NCBI GenBank assembly: GCA_008932955.1
Contig: WBXE01000026.1
Location: 1-17,783, forward strand
Source: Verrucomicrobiota bacterium
GTDB lineage: Bacteria; Verrucomicrobiota; Verrucomicrobiia; Verrucomicrobiales; Akkermansiaceae
Length of the DNA: 17,783 bases
Direction: 5' to 3'
This document shows, piece after piece, positions 1-8,009 of this stretch. Under the pieces are notes generated by a model. That model was given only the letters and a program-made list of their open reading frames with translations. It did not search any database and was not told the origin of the DNA. The position numbers and the translations under genes were made by a program. The first letter of the stretch is position 1. Each line of letters begins with the position of its first letter.

Positions 1-2
1 CG

Positions 3-194
3 CTGCTCATCCGCCACGGAAAAAACGACAAGAGCCGCCTGCTGCCGGGGGGTGGCCGCAGCGCCTGGTGGCAAGGAGGCTACCTGACCCCGGTTGCGTT
101 CCAGTCACCCCAGGGTGCAGGACGAGACCGTGTAGCTCACGCGTGTTTCCGGGCTTGCGCCATGAGCGGATTGTCGAAGGCGGTGGCGTAGGCA
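3..194 (+). other. Unassigned left-edge sequence, open frame entering from outside
   Basis: A plus-strand frame is open from the left edge to a TAG at 192-194. It begins LLIRHGKNDKSRLLPGGG, which faintly recalls the start of a Nudix domain, but no Nudix box follows, so I do not assign a family. On the minus strand a short frame just beyond the tandem repeat ends LDAYATAFDNPLMAQARKHA and also looks like a protein C-terminus. Both may be remnants of broken genes. Nothing here supports an intact gene. Confidence 0.2.
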
Positions 195-200
195 TCGAGT

Positions 201-291
201 GTGATGGACTATTTATCTGTCACCCTGTAGTGATGGACTATTTATCTGTCACCCTGTAATGACCCTGTAATGATTTATCTGTCACCCTGTA
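201..291. repeat. 29-bp tandem repeat with degenerate copies
   Basis: A 29-bp unit beginning GTGATGGACTATTTATCTGT and ending CACCCTGTA occurs twice back to back without mismatch (201-229 and 230-258). A short partial unit (259-269) and a copy lacking the middle of the first half (270-291) follow. The right end of the array coincides with the point where the minus-strand helix-turn-helix reading frame loses family similarity (about 295), so the array sits at a rearrangement junction. The unit is AT-richer than its surroundings. I do not recognise it as the end of a known insertion sequence. Confidence 0.9.
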
Positions 292-457
292 ATGCCAAGC
301 GCCACAGCGTTTCGTGGCTCACCAGCAGGCGCTCGGCCATATTGGCGGTGGAGATGCCGCGTTTGCGCCGCGCGAGCGCCAGATCACGGCCCAGTTTAAG
401 CAACGCATGGGCGGCTGGCAGCGGAATAGAAAGTATCGGTGACACGCGAATGACCAT
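275..457 (-). pseudogene. Truncated XRE/HipB-like helix-turn-helix regulator
   Basis: The 60-residue frame contains LGRDLALARRKRGIS at about 22-36 and MAERLLVSHETLWRL at about 40-54. This is the pattern of small XRE-type helix-turn-helix regulators, including HipB-like antitoxins, in which a GDP.VSLGTL-type segment and a C-terminal helix normally follow. Here similarity stops after Leu54 and the frame runs ALQGDR into a TAA supplied by the tandem repeat. The likely explanation is an insertion or deletion at the repeat that removed the second half, so it is called a pseudogene. No HipA-like partner could be recognised downstream on the minus strand. A palindrome, TCCGC-tatg-GCGGA at 457-470, overlaps the start codon and could have been its operator. 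A functional short protein cannot be excluded. Confidence 0.6.
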
Positions 458-611
458 CCGCTATGGCGGACATTGCGTTAAGTAATGACTTTCATATCAG
501 ACACAAATGCGCTAGCGCCGCATGGGGACGGAGCAGAGACGGTCACACACCGGCACTACAATCAGACGATTGCAGTGCCACTCTATCACGCCACTTGGCA
601 AGTGTCGTGGC

Positions 612-911
612 TCAGGCCGTGGCGGTGGGCTGGGCGGGGGCGGCGATGCCTTTACGGATATTTTCGAAGGTGGCTTCGATGAGTTGTTTGCCTTGGTCGC
701 CGTTGTTGTTGTAGATGGCGGACATCGTCTGGATCGTGTTGGCGGCAGGTCCGGCAAAGTTGAAGGTGCAATTGATCACCTCGCATTGGTTGAGCACGAA
801 CGGCCCGTAGCCGAGCACCACGAAGCGGCAATCGCGGAACACGCAGGTGTCGTATTCGTGGAAGTCGAGCAGCACTTCTTCATTGGCAAAGGTGGTTTTG
901 ACGATTTTCAT
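612..911 (-). CDS. Conserved hypothetical protein with pentapeptide-like core
   Basis: A 99-residue protein with no signal peptide or membrane segment, probably cytoplasmic. The N-terminal half has periodic aromatic and Cys positions (C23, F25, C28, F30, C43, C48, F50), in a pattern like CVFRDCRF and CEVINCTF that suggests a short right-handed beta-helix of the pentapeptide kind. The segment FAGPAANTIQTMSAIY (about 52-67) and the closing LIEATFENIRKG (about 78-89) resemble small conserved proteins usually annotated only as hypothetical; this is from memory of the pattern. The last ten residues are Ala/Pro/Thr-rich. It lies 96 bases downstream of the dehydrogenase gene on the same strand and may be cotranscribed with it. 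No Shine-Dalgarno sequence is visible. Function unknown. Confidence 0.7.
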   Translation of the reverse strand: MKIVKTTFANEEVLLDFHEYDTCVFRDCRFVVLGYGPFVLNQCEVINCTFNFAGPAANTIQTMSAIYNNNGDQGKQLIEATFENIRKGIAAPAQPTATA

Positions 912-1007
912 GGATCAGGTATTTTGTGAGTCGGCGTGCCGAAAATGAACAGGATTTCACAGCGCGACACAACCTTTTGGCTACACAATCTTCAAAAAAC
1001 TCGACCC

Positions 1008-1655
1008 TCAGGTAGCGGGCCGACTGTCCAATTGAAAAAATTGGCCTGAGGTATGAGGGAGCTGGTGGTGCAGGTAATGAATGAAACCGGCGACAGCGGC
1101 AGGCGTGTTGAAGGTGCCCAAAGCATGCTCGGCGAGGACAGCGGCACGGCGGGCGGGGGCCACCGGACGGGTCATCGGCGTTTCCAGGAAACCGGGGAGG
1201 ATAGCGTTGACGCGGACGCCGTGGCCACCGTGACGCGCGGCGAGCTGTTGAGTGAGGCCCAGCAGACCGGCCTTAGCGGTGGCATAGGCGGCTTGGCCGG
1301 GCTGCGGGTGGCGCGCCGCAAAGCTGGAAATGAAGACGATATGGCCAGAGCCGCGGGCCAGCATCCCCGCTAAGGCCGCCGCAGCACAGGCCTGGGCCGC
1401 GCCGAAATTCACGGCGATCACCTCGTCCCAGGCGCATTCCGCGAGCCGGCCCAGCGGCGCATCGCGGGTGAGACCCGCCGCGCAAACGAGCAAATCCACC
1501 CTGCGGCTAGCGAAAAACCCGCGCACCGCGGCAGCATCGGTGACGTCGAGCTCAGCGTGGCTGGGCGTGGCCAGTTGCCACTGCGGGCGATGGAAGGCGG
1601 CGGCCAGAGCCAGGCCGAGCCCGCCGCTAGCGCCAGTGATGACGAGTTGAAGCAT
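1008..1655 (-). CDS. Short-chain dehydrogenase/reductase, FabG-like
   Basis: A 215-residue NAD(P)-dependent oxidoreductase of the classical SDR family with a Rossmann fold, probably cytosolic. The cofactor loop TGASGGLG lies at 7-14, with CAAG at 58-61 in place of the usual NNAG. The catalytic set is Asn83, Ser110 or Ser111, Tyr124 and Lys128 (YATAK). VNAILPGFLETPM at 149-161 is the usual segment after the active site. The frame is open a further 59 codons upstream, but the Rossmann fold begins directly after Met60 of that longer frame, so the start is placed at 1655. At 215 residues it is shorter than the usual 240-250. It is divergent from the ExbB-like gene, with 118 bases between them that probably hold both promoters. 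The substrate cannot be read from sequence; beta-ketoacyl-ACP reductase is only one possibility. Confidence 0.88.
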   Translation of the reverse strand: MLQLVITGASGGLGLALAAAFHRPQWQLATPSHAELDVTDAAAVRGFFASRRVDLLVCAAGLTRDAPLGRLAECAWDEVIAVNFGAAQACAAAALAGMLARGSGHIVFISSFAARHPQPGQAAYATAKAGLLGLTQQLAARHGGHGVRVNAILPGFLETPMTRPVAPARRAAVLAEHALGTFNTPAAVAGFIHYLHHQLPHTSGQFFQLDSRPAT

Positions 1656-1773
1656 GCGCTGGGGATGCTGCGGCGAAGCGAGCGCGAATGGCAAGCTTTT
1701 GGTGCTGGTCAGCGGGCGGGTGGCTGGCGTACTTTGTCCCCGGATGATCTTGGGATTGATGGAACCATCGGGT

Positions 1774-2448
1774 ATGATTGAGCGGGGCGGACCTCTGGTC
1801 TGGATTCTGCTCGGTCTGGCATTTGTCGGCACGGTCTGCGTGATCGAGCGCTTGTTTTATTTTCACCGCGCCCGTATCAACGTCGGCGATTTGCTGGTGG
1901 GACTGGCGCATCACATCCGGCGGCGGGCGTTTGCCGAGGCCTTGCACGAGGCGGCGCGGGCCCCGGGGCCGGTGGCGCGGGTGGCGCATGCGGCGTTGCT
2001 GCGGTATTACCTACCGCGGCAGGATTTGCGTGATGTGGTGCAGGAAGCCGGCCAACTCGAGGTGCCGCAGATCGAAAACAACATTCGCGCGATCCTCGGC
2101 GTGGCCCTCTTGGCACCTCTGGTGGGCATGCTCGGGACCATGGTCGGCATGGTCGAAACCTTTCAACGGGTCAGCGAACAAGGCGGATTCTCCGGCCCTG
2201 GCGAGCTTTCCGGCGGTGTGTTCACCGCCTTGATCACCTCGGTGGTCGGGCTGACGGTGGCGGTGCCGATGTATGTGTTTTACCTGTATTTTCTGGGGCG
2301 GGCCAAGCGACTGGTGCACCGCATTGAACGCGCCGGCATTGAAATGGTCCACCTCATCTCCGATACACGCGAGGAGACGCAATTCGCACCGTACCGGGGT
2401 GAGGTGAGCGCGGGCAAATCCCTGCCCCTGCCTACAGCTGCCCCATGA
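1774..2448 (+). CDS. MotA/TolQ/ExbB proton-channel family protein (module 1)
   Basis: A 224-residue inner-membrane protein of the ExbB/TolQ family, whose pentamers enclose ExbD/TolR and use proton flow to drive a periplasmic partner. Three membrane segments are visible: about 8-27, 107-127 (containing LVGMLGTMVGM) and 150-173 (TALITSVVGLTVAVPMYVF). The LGT and TSVVGL stretches hold the conserved pore threonines of the family. The large cytoplasmic loop lies between segments 1 and 2. Start codons at 1744 and 1759 are also in frame; 1774 is chosen because family members typically begin shortly before a GGPL membrane-entry motif. The stop overlaps the ExbD-like start (ATGA at 2445), which implies translational coupling. 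Confidence 0.9.
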   Translation: MIERGGPLVWILLGLAFVGTVCVIERLFYFHRARINVGDLLVGLAHHIRRRAFAEALHEAARAPGPVARVAHAALLRYYLPRQDLRDVVQEAGQLEVPQIENNIRAILGVALLAPLVGMLGTMVGMVETFQRVSEQGGFSGPGELSGGVFTALITSVVGLTVAVPMYVFYLYFLGRAKRLVHRIERAGIEMVHLISDTREETQFAPYRGEVSAGKSLPLPTAAP

Positions 2449-2906
2449 AGTTGGAGCTAACATTGCCCGAACGCCCCGGCTTCCTGCACGCGCTGCCGGT
2501 GTTCAACTTGTTTTTGTTGCTGATGCTATTTTTCATGTTGGGGCCAGCGCTGGTTTCGCAATCCGGGGTGATGGTGGATTTGCCGCCCTCCAAGTTTCAG
2601 ATGGAGCGCTTCCGCGAGACCCTGGTGGTCACCTTGAGCCCAGGCCATGGCGGCCCGCGCATCCACCTGCAACGCCATCCGGTGACGCTGGACGAATTGG
2701 CGGCGCAACTCGACGGCTTGCGTGCCGAAGGGGTGGCGTCGAAAGCTGTTATTTTGCTACAAACCGATGCGGCGACGCCGGTGGGTGAGGAGCGTGCGGT
2801 GGCGGAACTGATTGTGGGTAAGGGATTTCACCTGGCGATGGTTGGCCAAGCGGCAGCCAAACCACAGCCGGCCACCCGCCTGGAATCCAGCCAACCCGAT
2901 CCATGA
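2445..2906 (+). CDS. ExbD/TolR-like protein lacking the conserved membrane Asp
   Basis: A 153-residue protein with ExbD/TolR architecture: a short cytoplasmic N-terminus, one membrane helix (about 17-37) and a periplasmic domain of about 110 residues. In ExbD and TolR the helix contains the proton-carrying Asp in a P..DV pattern. Here the matching stretch is LPVFNLFLLLMLFFML, with Asn21 (codon AAC at 2505-2507) in the Asp position. The two other ExbD proteins in this window keep the Asp. The protein sits between the ExbB-like gene and the TonB-like gene with ATGA overlaps at both ends, so it looks like a maintained operon member. Without the Asp it may be a structural or regulatory subunit, or proton transfer may work differently. 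Confidence 0.85.
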   Translation: MKLELTLPERPGFLHALPVFNLFLLLMLFFMLGPALVSQSGVMVDLPPSKFQMERFRETLVVTLSPGHGGPRIHLQRHPVTLDELAAQLDGLRAEGVASKAVILLQTDAATPVGEERAVAELIVGKGFHLAMVGQAAAKPQPATRLESSQPDP

Positions 2907-3697
2907 GCGTGGCCCCCACCAGAGCCAAGGGTCGCCTCGGCGAGCCGGTGCTGCTGCTTTTCCCCTGGCGCGGCGGGTCCCGCTCGCTCTTGACCCCCAT
3001 CGTGCCCATCGTGCTGGCCACCGCGGTCTTCGCCGGGCTGTTAGGCTTGCTGCGCATCAAGGTGGCCGAGCCCCAATTCAAAATGACCCGCAAGGCGTCC
3101 TGGATTCAACTGCCCGCCAGCAGCAATGGTGTATCATGGGCCCTGCGGGCCAAAGAGGGTGGCCCCTTGCTAGCTCGCTACGAACCCGCCGAGTGGGGGG
3201 CATACTCCGCACTGGCGCAAGAGGTGTTGCAAGCCACACGCATTCCGACCCACACCTATGTGCCAAGTTTGCGCAACCTGCCCAGCGCTCCACTGGCCCA
3301 AGCCCAGTCGCTCGCCGACAAGGGGGATCCGCTGCTGCCACACCGCGTGGCGCTGGCGCAACCGCGCCTTGACCTACCAGCGAGCCACTTAGCACCCGTG
3401 CTCTATCCGCTCTCTGCAGTCGGGCCGGCGGGGCTGCCGCGCGCCTTACCGGCATTGGCCGGCCATATTGATGCGGTGATGGCTGCCACGGACTGGCGCT
3501 TTCTACTGCGGCTCGATACCCGCGGCGGAGTGGCAGACGTGGTATCTCTGACGAAGGCAACGGGAACCGCAGCCCTGCCCTTGGAAAACTGGCTGCGCGG
3601 AGTGGTCTTTGATTCAAAGCTGGCGGCCGACGGTGGCTGGCTAGCGGTCGGAATCCGATTCAACAACCAACCTAGCAATGGAACTGACCCTCACTGA
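2903..3697 (+). CDS. TonB-like membrane-anchored periplasmic protein
   Basis: A 264-residue protein with a basic N-terminus, one membrane helix at about 30-50 (LTPIVPIVLATAVFAGLLGL) and a long periplasmic part. A poorly conserved Pro/Ala/Leu-rich stretch (about 55-190) leads to a C-terminal domain at about 197-254 whose pattern (WRFLLRLDTRGGVADVVSL, then WLRGVVFDSKL, then GWLAVGIRF) resembles the beta-alpha-beta layout of the TonB C-terminal domain. Its place as third gene after ExbB-like and ExbD-like proteins, overlapping by ATGA, supports a TonB/TolA-type role as the partner moved by the motor. The match is structural in style rather than a clear family signature, so the TonB label is an inference. 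Confidence 0.6.
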   Translation: MSVAPTRAKGRLGEPVLLLFPWRGGSRSLLTPIVPIVLATAVFAGLLGLLRIKVAEPQFKMTRKASWIQLPASSNGVSWALRAKEGGPLLARYEPAEWGAYSALAQEVLQATRIPTHTYVPSLRNLPSAPLAQAQSLADKGDPLLPHRVALAQPRLDLPASHLAPVLYPLSAVGPAGLPRALPALAGHIDAVMAATDWRFLLRLDTRGGVADVVSLTKATGTAALPLENWLRGVVFDSKLAADGGWLAVGIRFNNQPSNGTDPH

Positions 3698-3917
3698 GTT
3701 TGTCGGTTTGGCGCTGGGAGGCTCATTAGCACTGGTGTTGTTCACCGCCTTGCTATCGCGCTTTTTCCACGCCCGCGGCCAACGCCAGGCCCTCGCCCGC
3801 CGAGTCATCTGCCGCCTCTGCTTGCACGCCTTCGAGAACTCGTCGCACGGCTCCACCGTCGAGTGCCCAGCATGCCGGGCCACCACCCACCGCGGCCGTC
3901 GCAGCAGCTTGGGCTGA
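3678..3917 (+). CDS. Small single-span membrane protein with zinc ribbon
   Basis: A 79-residue protein. One membrane helix lies at about 8-29, followed by a basic stretch (HARGQRQALARR) and a four-cysteine knuckle with C45-x2-C48 and C63-x2-C66, spaced as in rubredoxin-like zinc ribbons. By the positive-inside rule the ribbon should lie in the cytoplasm. It overlaps the end of the TonB-like gene by 20 bases in another frame and appears to be the last gene of Exb module 1. No Shine-Dalgarno sequence precedes the start. The function is unknown; a sensor or assembly role at the motor is possible but nothing in the sequence demonstrates it. Confidence 0.65.
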   Translation: MELTLTEFVGLALGGSLALVLFTALLSRFFHARGQRQALARRVICRLCLHAFENSSHGSTVECPACRATTHRGRRSSLG

Positions 3918-4099
3918 CGCAGCCACTTCATCGGCAACCAAGGCTGTAACGGCGGTACAGCAGACCGACCACCACGCTCCCAAGCGCCACGCGACGAACT
4001 CATTGAAGCGCCTTGATTTGAATATTGGCGGGGAAAAATCCTGTGTTTTTTTGGTTGACCTCGCATAGGCCGCTATTAGCGTCCACGAAACGCTTTCGC

Positions 4100-7060
4100 A
4101 TGGCTGCCCGCAATCCCTCATCTTTACTTACCCTCATCGCGTGGACCGTGCTATCTACCGTCCTGCTTGATTCTGCGACAGCCGCGCCGGCCGCCCCAGC
4201 CGCGCCGGCGATACCGGCAGCGCCGGTAAAGGCGATAGCCATCGCGGCGCTCAACCGGCTGCTCAAGGAAATTGACGCGGCGTTTGAAGCCAAGGAATAT
4301 GCGAGCGCCCTGACCAAGCTCGATGAGCTCATGAAGAGCCTCCCTCCGCAAACCGGCAAGGACGACATGATGCAGGAGCTTACCTTCAAAGTCGGCCTCG
4401 CCAATCTGCTCGCCGGGCAATTTGTAGAAGCCGAGAAAGCTTTTACCGATTACGTCACCAAGTATCCCACCGGCGTGTATGCAAGCCGTTGTGCCCTGGG
4501 CGTCGGCAAGGCCTGCATTGGCCAGGACAGCGAAGCCAAAAAAGATATGGCCATCAAAGTGCTCAAGATGGCCATGAAGGATCCCAAGCTCAACGCTGAA
4601 GCCGGCTTGGCACTGGCCGGTCTCTACAGCGAGACGGGCAAACGCAAGGAAGCCATGGAGGTGTTCAAGTCGCTGATGGGCGCAGACATCCGCAGCCCCA
4701 ACCAGACCGCCGCGGCCGTGGGGGTGATCAACCTGCTAGCCGACGAAGGTAAACTCGAAGATCTGGTGTATTACTTGGACCGCTTGACCAACCAAGCCGG
4801 GGTGCGCGACGCCATTGCCTGGTACACGAACCAGGTGATTGTGAAAGGTGACGAGTGCATGGCGGCGCGCGACTTTGACACGGCGCTGGCGATCTTTCAA
4901 ACGGCGCCCTCGCAACGGCAGATTATAAAAGTCCAAGCCCAATCCCTGGAGGTTCAGAAAAAAAATCTAGCGCTACTCGAGCGCACCGTTGCCAAGGAAG
5001 ACGCAGACGAAAAGAAAGCCCCCAACGCGCCGCTGGTACGCAGCGTGGCAAGGGAAATGGCGGCGAACCTCAAGCCCTCGATCGAAGCGAATGAAAAGGC
5101 ACTGGCCGCCATCAAGGAGTTAAAGGATCTCGATGCGGCCCTGCTGATGCGCCGCGGCCACTGCTTTTATGCACTCAAACGCTACGAGGAAGCCCGAATT
5201 TGCTTCAGCACCTTGCGCCTGAAATTCCCCACCTACAAGGACGTCAGGACTGCCGCCTTCTCCGAGATCATGATCATGCAAGATCTCGAAAAAAGCACCG
5301 AGTTGCTCGACCTGTGCAAAACCTACCTCGCCGCCTACCCAGACTCCAGTGACGCCGAGTCCGTCGCCACCCTCGCCGGCGATCTGCTCGTCAAGCAGGC
5401 TAAATGGCCGGAAGTGGCCAGCTACTTCGCCGACCTCGAAACGCGTTTTCCCAAATCCACCAATCTCGACCACTTCCTCTTCTATCAGGGACTCGCCCAT
5501 TTCCTCAACGCCGGGGAGTCTGCCGACTTTGCACGCTCCACCCCGCTGCTGGAAAAGGTCACCAGCGAGTATCCTAGCAGCCAATTCTACGAAGCCGCGC
5601 TCTACCACCTGGCAATGACTTATTTCTTGAGCAACGAATACAAGAAAACCGTGGCGGCCTGCAGCGAATACCTCAGCAAGTTTCCTAAAGGCATGTATGC
5701 CGGCGATATGCAGTACCGGCTCTCCTTTGTGGATTCAAATGATCCGAGAGTAAAGCCAGACAAGATCATCACCGATCTAGAAGCGTTCATGAAGGACCAT
5801 CCGGAAGACCTCTCCAACGGATCGATGCTGTGCCTGCTGGCTGACACCTATAAGAAGAATAACCAGGAAGACTCCGCGCAGGAGGCCTTCATCAAGGCTG
5901 CGCAGAGCAAAAGCCCGGATGATGTGATCCAATATGCGCTCGACTCCGCCACCACGATTTTGCAAGGCAAGAAAGATTGGGCCACTATCGCCGAGATTCA
6001 CGGCACCTTTATCAAAAATCATCCCGAGAGCCAGTTGGTCCCGCTGTCGGTCGGCAAGGTTGTGCAAATGTACATCCGCCTAGGCAAGGGTGAGGAGGGC
6101 GCGCAGATTCTCGCCGAGGCGCTGCGCACCAGCATCAGCAATCCAGCCGTCGAACAGGCCGAGTACCTCCTCGATAAGTTAGTAGAAACCCTCGTGCCAC
6201 GCAAGCGACCCGCCAAGGGTCAGATGGAAGCCACTGCCGAACAACTCGACAAACAACTGGTCGATACCCTCAGCAAGGTCATCGGCGACAAGCCCAACCC
6301 CACTGCCACCGCTCGCACCTTTTACGCCCAGGCGCGCCTCAGCCAGTTGCTGTATAAAAGCCGCAGCGACCGCTCCGACCTTTTGCTCAAGGGCATCGCC
6401 ACCAACTACGCCGGCGATCCGGCGGCACTCAGCCCGACCCTGCTAGCGGTGTGTGGCGATATTTTATTGCAGGACGCAAAATTAGACGAGGCGCAATTAA
6501 TGTACCAGCGGCTCAATGACCGCTACAAAGATTCGTTATTTTCGGATGCCGGCCCACTCGGGCTGGGCAACGTGGCCCTGGCCCGCAAACAACCCGAAGA
6601 AGCCCTCAAAATCTTTCAAAACACCCTCGACATCAACAAGGGCACTTCCCGCTTCTGCGAAACCACCGTCGGCAAACTCCGGGCTCTCATCGACCTCGGC
6701 AAATTCACCGAGGGCCGCAAATTGGCCGAGGACGTCATCAGCGATAAGATGTTCCGTGGTGAAATGGCCGGCAAAGCCTATCTGATGCTGGCGGACAGCT
6801 ACCGCATCGAGGCGGCAAAGGTGGCTGTGAGCAGCGATTCGAACGAACTGTTGCGCAAGGCCTACAACACCTATCAGCGGATGTACGTCGCCTATCAAAG
6901 CCTGCCGGAAATTTGCGCCGAAGCCTATTGGCAGGCAAGTGAAACTGCCAAGGCCCTCAAGGAATACGAGTTGGCCACGGAGAACCTCAAAGTGCTCGCC
7001 AACCATCCCAAACTTCAAAACACCAAGCGGGCCAAAGAAGCCAAGGATAAATCCTTATGA
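4100..7060 (+). CDS. Large exported tetratricopeptide-repeat protein
   Basis: A 986-residue protein. Residues 1-28 form a signal peptide (hydrophobic core LLTLIAWTVLSTVLL, likely cleavage after Ala-Thr-Ala28), followed by a short Ala/Pro-rich stretch. The rest is an almost continuous array of helical repeats of the TPR type, of the YbgF/BamD kind that recur as 'A...F..y...fP...y...A.y.lg'. Clear copies include the regions around EKAFTDYVTKYPTG, YEEARICFSTLRLKFP, LLEKVTSEYPSSQFYEAALY and EEALKIFQNTLDI. The frame is open 25 codons further upstream, but the signal peptide fixes the start at 4100. It is probably a periplasmic or outer-membrane-associated scaffold. Its stop overlaps the next start (ATGA at 7057), tying it to the following gene and Exb module 2. 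Confidence 0.88.
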   Translation: MAARNPSSLLTLIAWTVLSTVLLDSATAAPAAPAAPAIPAAPVKAIAIAALNRLLKEIDAAFEAKEYASALTKLDELMKSLPPQTGKDDMMQELTFKVGLANLLAGQFVEAEKAFTDYVTKYPTGVYASRCALGVGKACIGQDSEAKKDMAIKVLKMAMKDPKLNAEAGLALAGLYSETGKRKEAMEVFKSLMGADIRSPNQTAAAVGVINLLADEGKLEDLVYYLDRLTNQAGVRDAIAWYTNQVIVKGDECMAARDFDTALAIFQTAPSQRQIIKVQAQSLEVQKKNLALLERTVAKEDADEKKAPNAPLVRSVAREMAANLKPSIEANEKALAAIKELKDLDAALLMRRGHCFYALKRYEEARICFSTLRLKFPTYKDVRTAAFSEIMIMQDLEKSTELLDLCKTYLAAYPDSSDAESVATLAGDLLVKQAKWPEVASYFADLETRFPKSTNLDHFLFYQGLAHFLNAGESADFARSTPLLEKVTSEYPSSQFYEAALYHLAMTYFLSNEYKKTVAACSEYLSKFPKGMYAGDMQYRLSFVDSNDPRVKPDKIITDLEAFMKDHPEDLSNGSMLCLLADTYKKNNQEDSAQEAFIKAAQSKSPDDVIQYALDSATTILQGKKDWATIAEIHGTFIKNHPESQLVPLSVGKVVQMYIRLGKGEEGAQILAEALRTSISNPAVEQAEYLLDKLVETLVPRKRPAKGQMEATAEQLDKQLVDTLSKVIGDKPNPTATARTFYAQARLSQLLYKSRSDRSDLLLKGIATNYAGDPAALSPTLLAVCGDILLQDAKLDEAQLMYQRLNDRYKDSLFSDAGPLGLGNVALARKQPEEALKIFQNTLDINKGTSRFCETTVGKLRALIDLGKFTEGRKLAEDVISDKMFRGEMAGKAYLMLADSYRIEAAKVAVSSDSNELLRKAYNTYQRMYVAYQSLPEICAEAYWQASETAKALKEYELATENLKVLANHPKLQNTKRAKEAKDKSL

Positions 7061-7962
7061 TCCCTCGAGCCATTTTCTATCCACTGCTGTCCCGCTGGAT
7101 GCTGCTCTCTCTCAGCACGGCAGCCGCGCTTGCGTCCACCTCTGCGGCTACTCTAACAGCCCCCGCGGCCACCCCAGCCCAGCCAACCGCGCCACTTGGA
7201 GGTATTCAAATCGTCTTACAAAACGGCTTCGGGCTGCCCTTGTCCGCCGTAGTATTGAAAGGCGACAAGTATGAGCTCAAAACCGAAGTCGGAAAGTTCG
7301 CTGTCGGCGCGACCATTCCGGTGACGGCAGTGGATCATGTGTTCGGCGACAAACCGCCGGCCATCAACCAAGCCATCGCCTTGCTGCTGACAGGCGAACC
7401 GGCGGAAGGCGAGAAACTGCTCATCCCCATCCTTGCCGAGCACAAAGACACGGCCAAACTGCCGGGCAACTTCTGGCTCGAAGCAGCCCGCGTTTCCCTA
7501 GTGGCCAATGCCTTACAAGGCGCCGCTGCCCAATGCGAGGCCCTCGCCAAGGACATCCTGGCCATCGCGCCGACCTCCGGCGCGGACCCCTTTGCCGCTC
7601 TCGGCAAGGCCCTGTTGATGCCTAAATCTACCAAACTCGAGGATCGCCAGGCCGCACTCAAGGCCCTAACCACCGACGTCCAACCCGCCGATGTATGTGC
7701 CTATGCCAGCTATTTTCTGGCGGGCTTGTTAAAGAGCGCCAAGCACGACGGCGAGGCGCTGGAAGCCTATCTGGCCGTCCCCTGCCTGTACCCATCCGGC
7801 GGAATGGTTCTCAACGGGGTGGCCCAGTTGAAAGCTGCCGAACTTCTAACCACCCAAGGCCGGCATAAAGAGGCCGTCGGCTTGGTCGAATCCGCCATCC
7901 GCTTCACCAAGGGCACCGTCGCCCGTGTGCTCGCCAGCAAACTTTACGAGAGCGTCAAATAG
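7057..7962 (+). CDS. Exported TPR-like repeat protein with N-terminal beta domain
   Basis: A 301-residue protein with a signal peptide (about 1-31, hydrophobic core MLLSLSTAAALAS) and a Thr/Ala/Pro-rich linker. A small probable beta domain at about 49-90 (IQIVLQNGFGLPLSAVVLKG through GATIPVTAVDHVF) may precede a helical region from about 100 to the end with TPR-like alternation (NQAIALLLTGEPAEGEKLL; LAGLLKSAKHDGEALEAYLA). The start overlaps the stop of the large TPR gene. AAGGA lies nine bases before it, the best Shine-Dalgarno match among the start codons of this window. A second Met at residue 15 is a possible start but would shorten the n-region of the signal. It is probably a periplasmic partner of the large TPR protein; no catalytic motif is visible. 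Confidence 0.75.
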   Translation: MIPRAIFYPLLSRWMLLSLSTAAALASTSAATLTAPAATPAQPTAPLGGIQIVLQNGFGLPLSAVVLKGDKYELKTEVGKFAVGATIPVTAVDHVFGDKPPAINQAIALLLTGEPAEGEKLLIPILAEHKDTAKLPGNFWLEAARVSLVANALQGAAAQCEALAKDILAIAPTSGADPFAALGKALLMPKSTKLEDRQAALKALTTDVQPADVCAYASYFLAGLLKSAKHDGEALEAYLAVPCLYPSGGMVLNGVAQLKAAELLTTQGRHKEAVGLVESAIRFTKGTVARVLASKLYESVK

Positions 7963-8009
7963 CCCAAGTCCCAAGACCCCCCCCAACTCACCAGCCTACC
8001 TCCAACTCA

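Noticed and set aside
1..200. HipA toxin remnant downstream of the truncated regulator
   Set aside because: None of the minus-strand frames showed recognisable HipA motifs.
201..291. Possible CRISPR array
   Set aside because: The 29-bp units are directly adjacent with no spacers, and only two complete units exist.
457..470. TCCGC-tatg-GCGGA as an operator of the truncated regulator
   Set aside because: The palindrome is real but has only 5-base arms and a single copy, so I mention it with the gene and do not list it as a site.
3078..3617. 179-residue minus-strand open frame
   Set aside because: It is antisense to the TonB-like gene, Arg/Pro/Ala-rich and without family motifs.
4013..4080. 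Promoter upstream of the TPR gene (TTGATT or TTGACC boxes)
   Set aside because: No -10 box at acceptable spacing could be matched, so it was not called.
4025..4099. Upstream start for the large TPR protein
   Set aside because: It would place 25 residues before a good signal peptide; the start at 4100 gives a standard leader.
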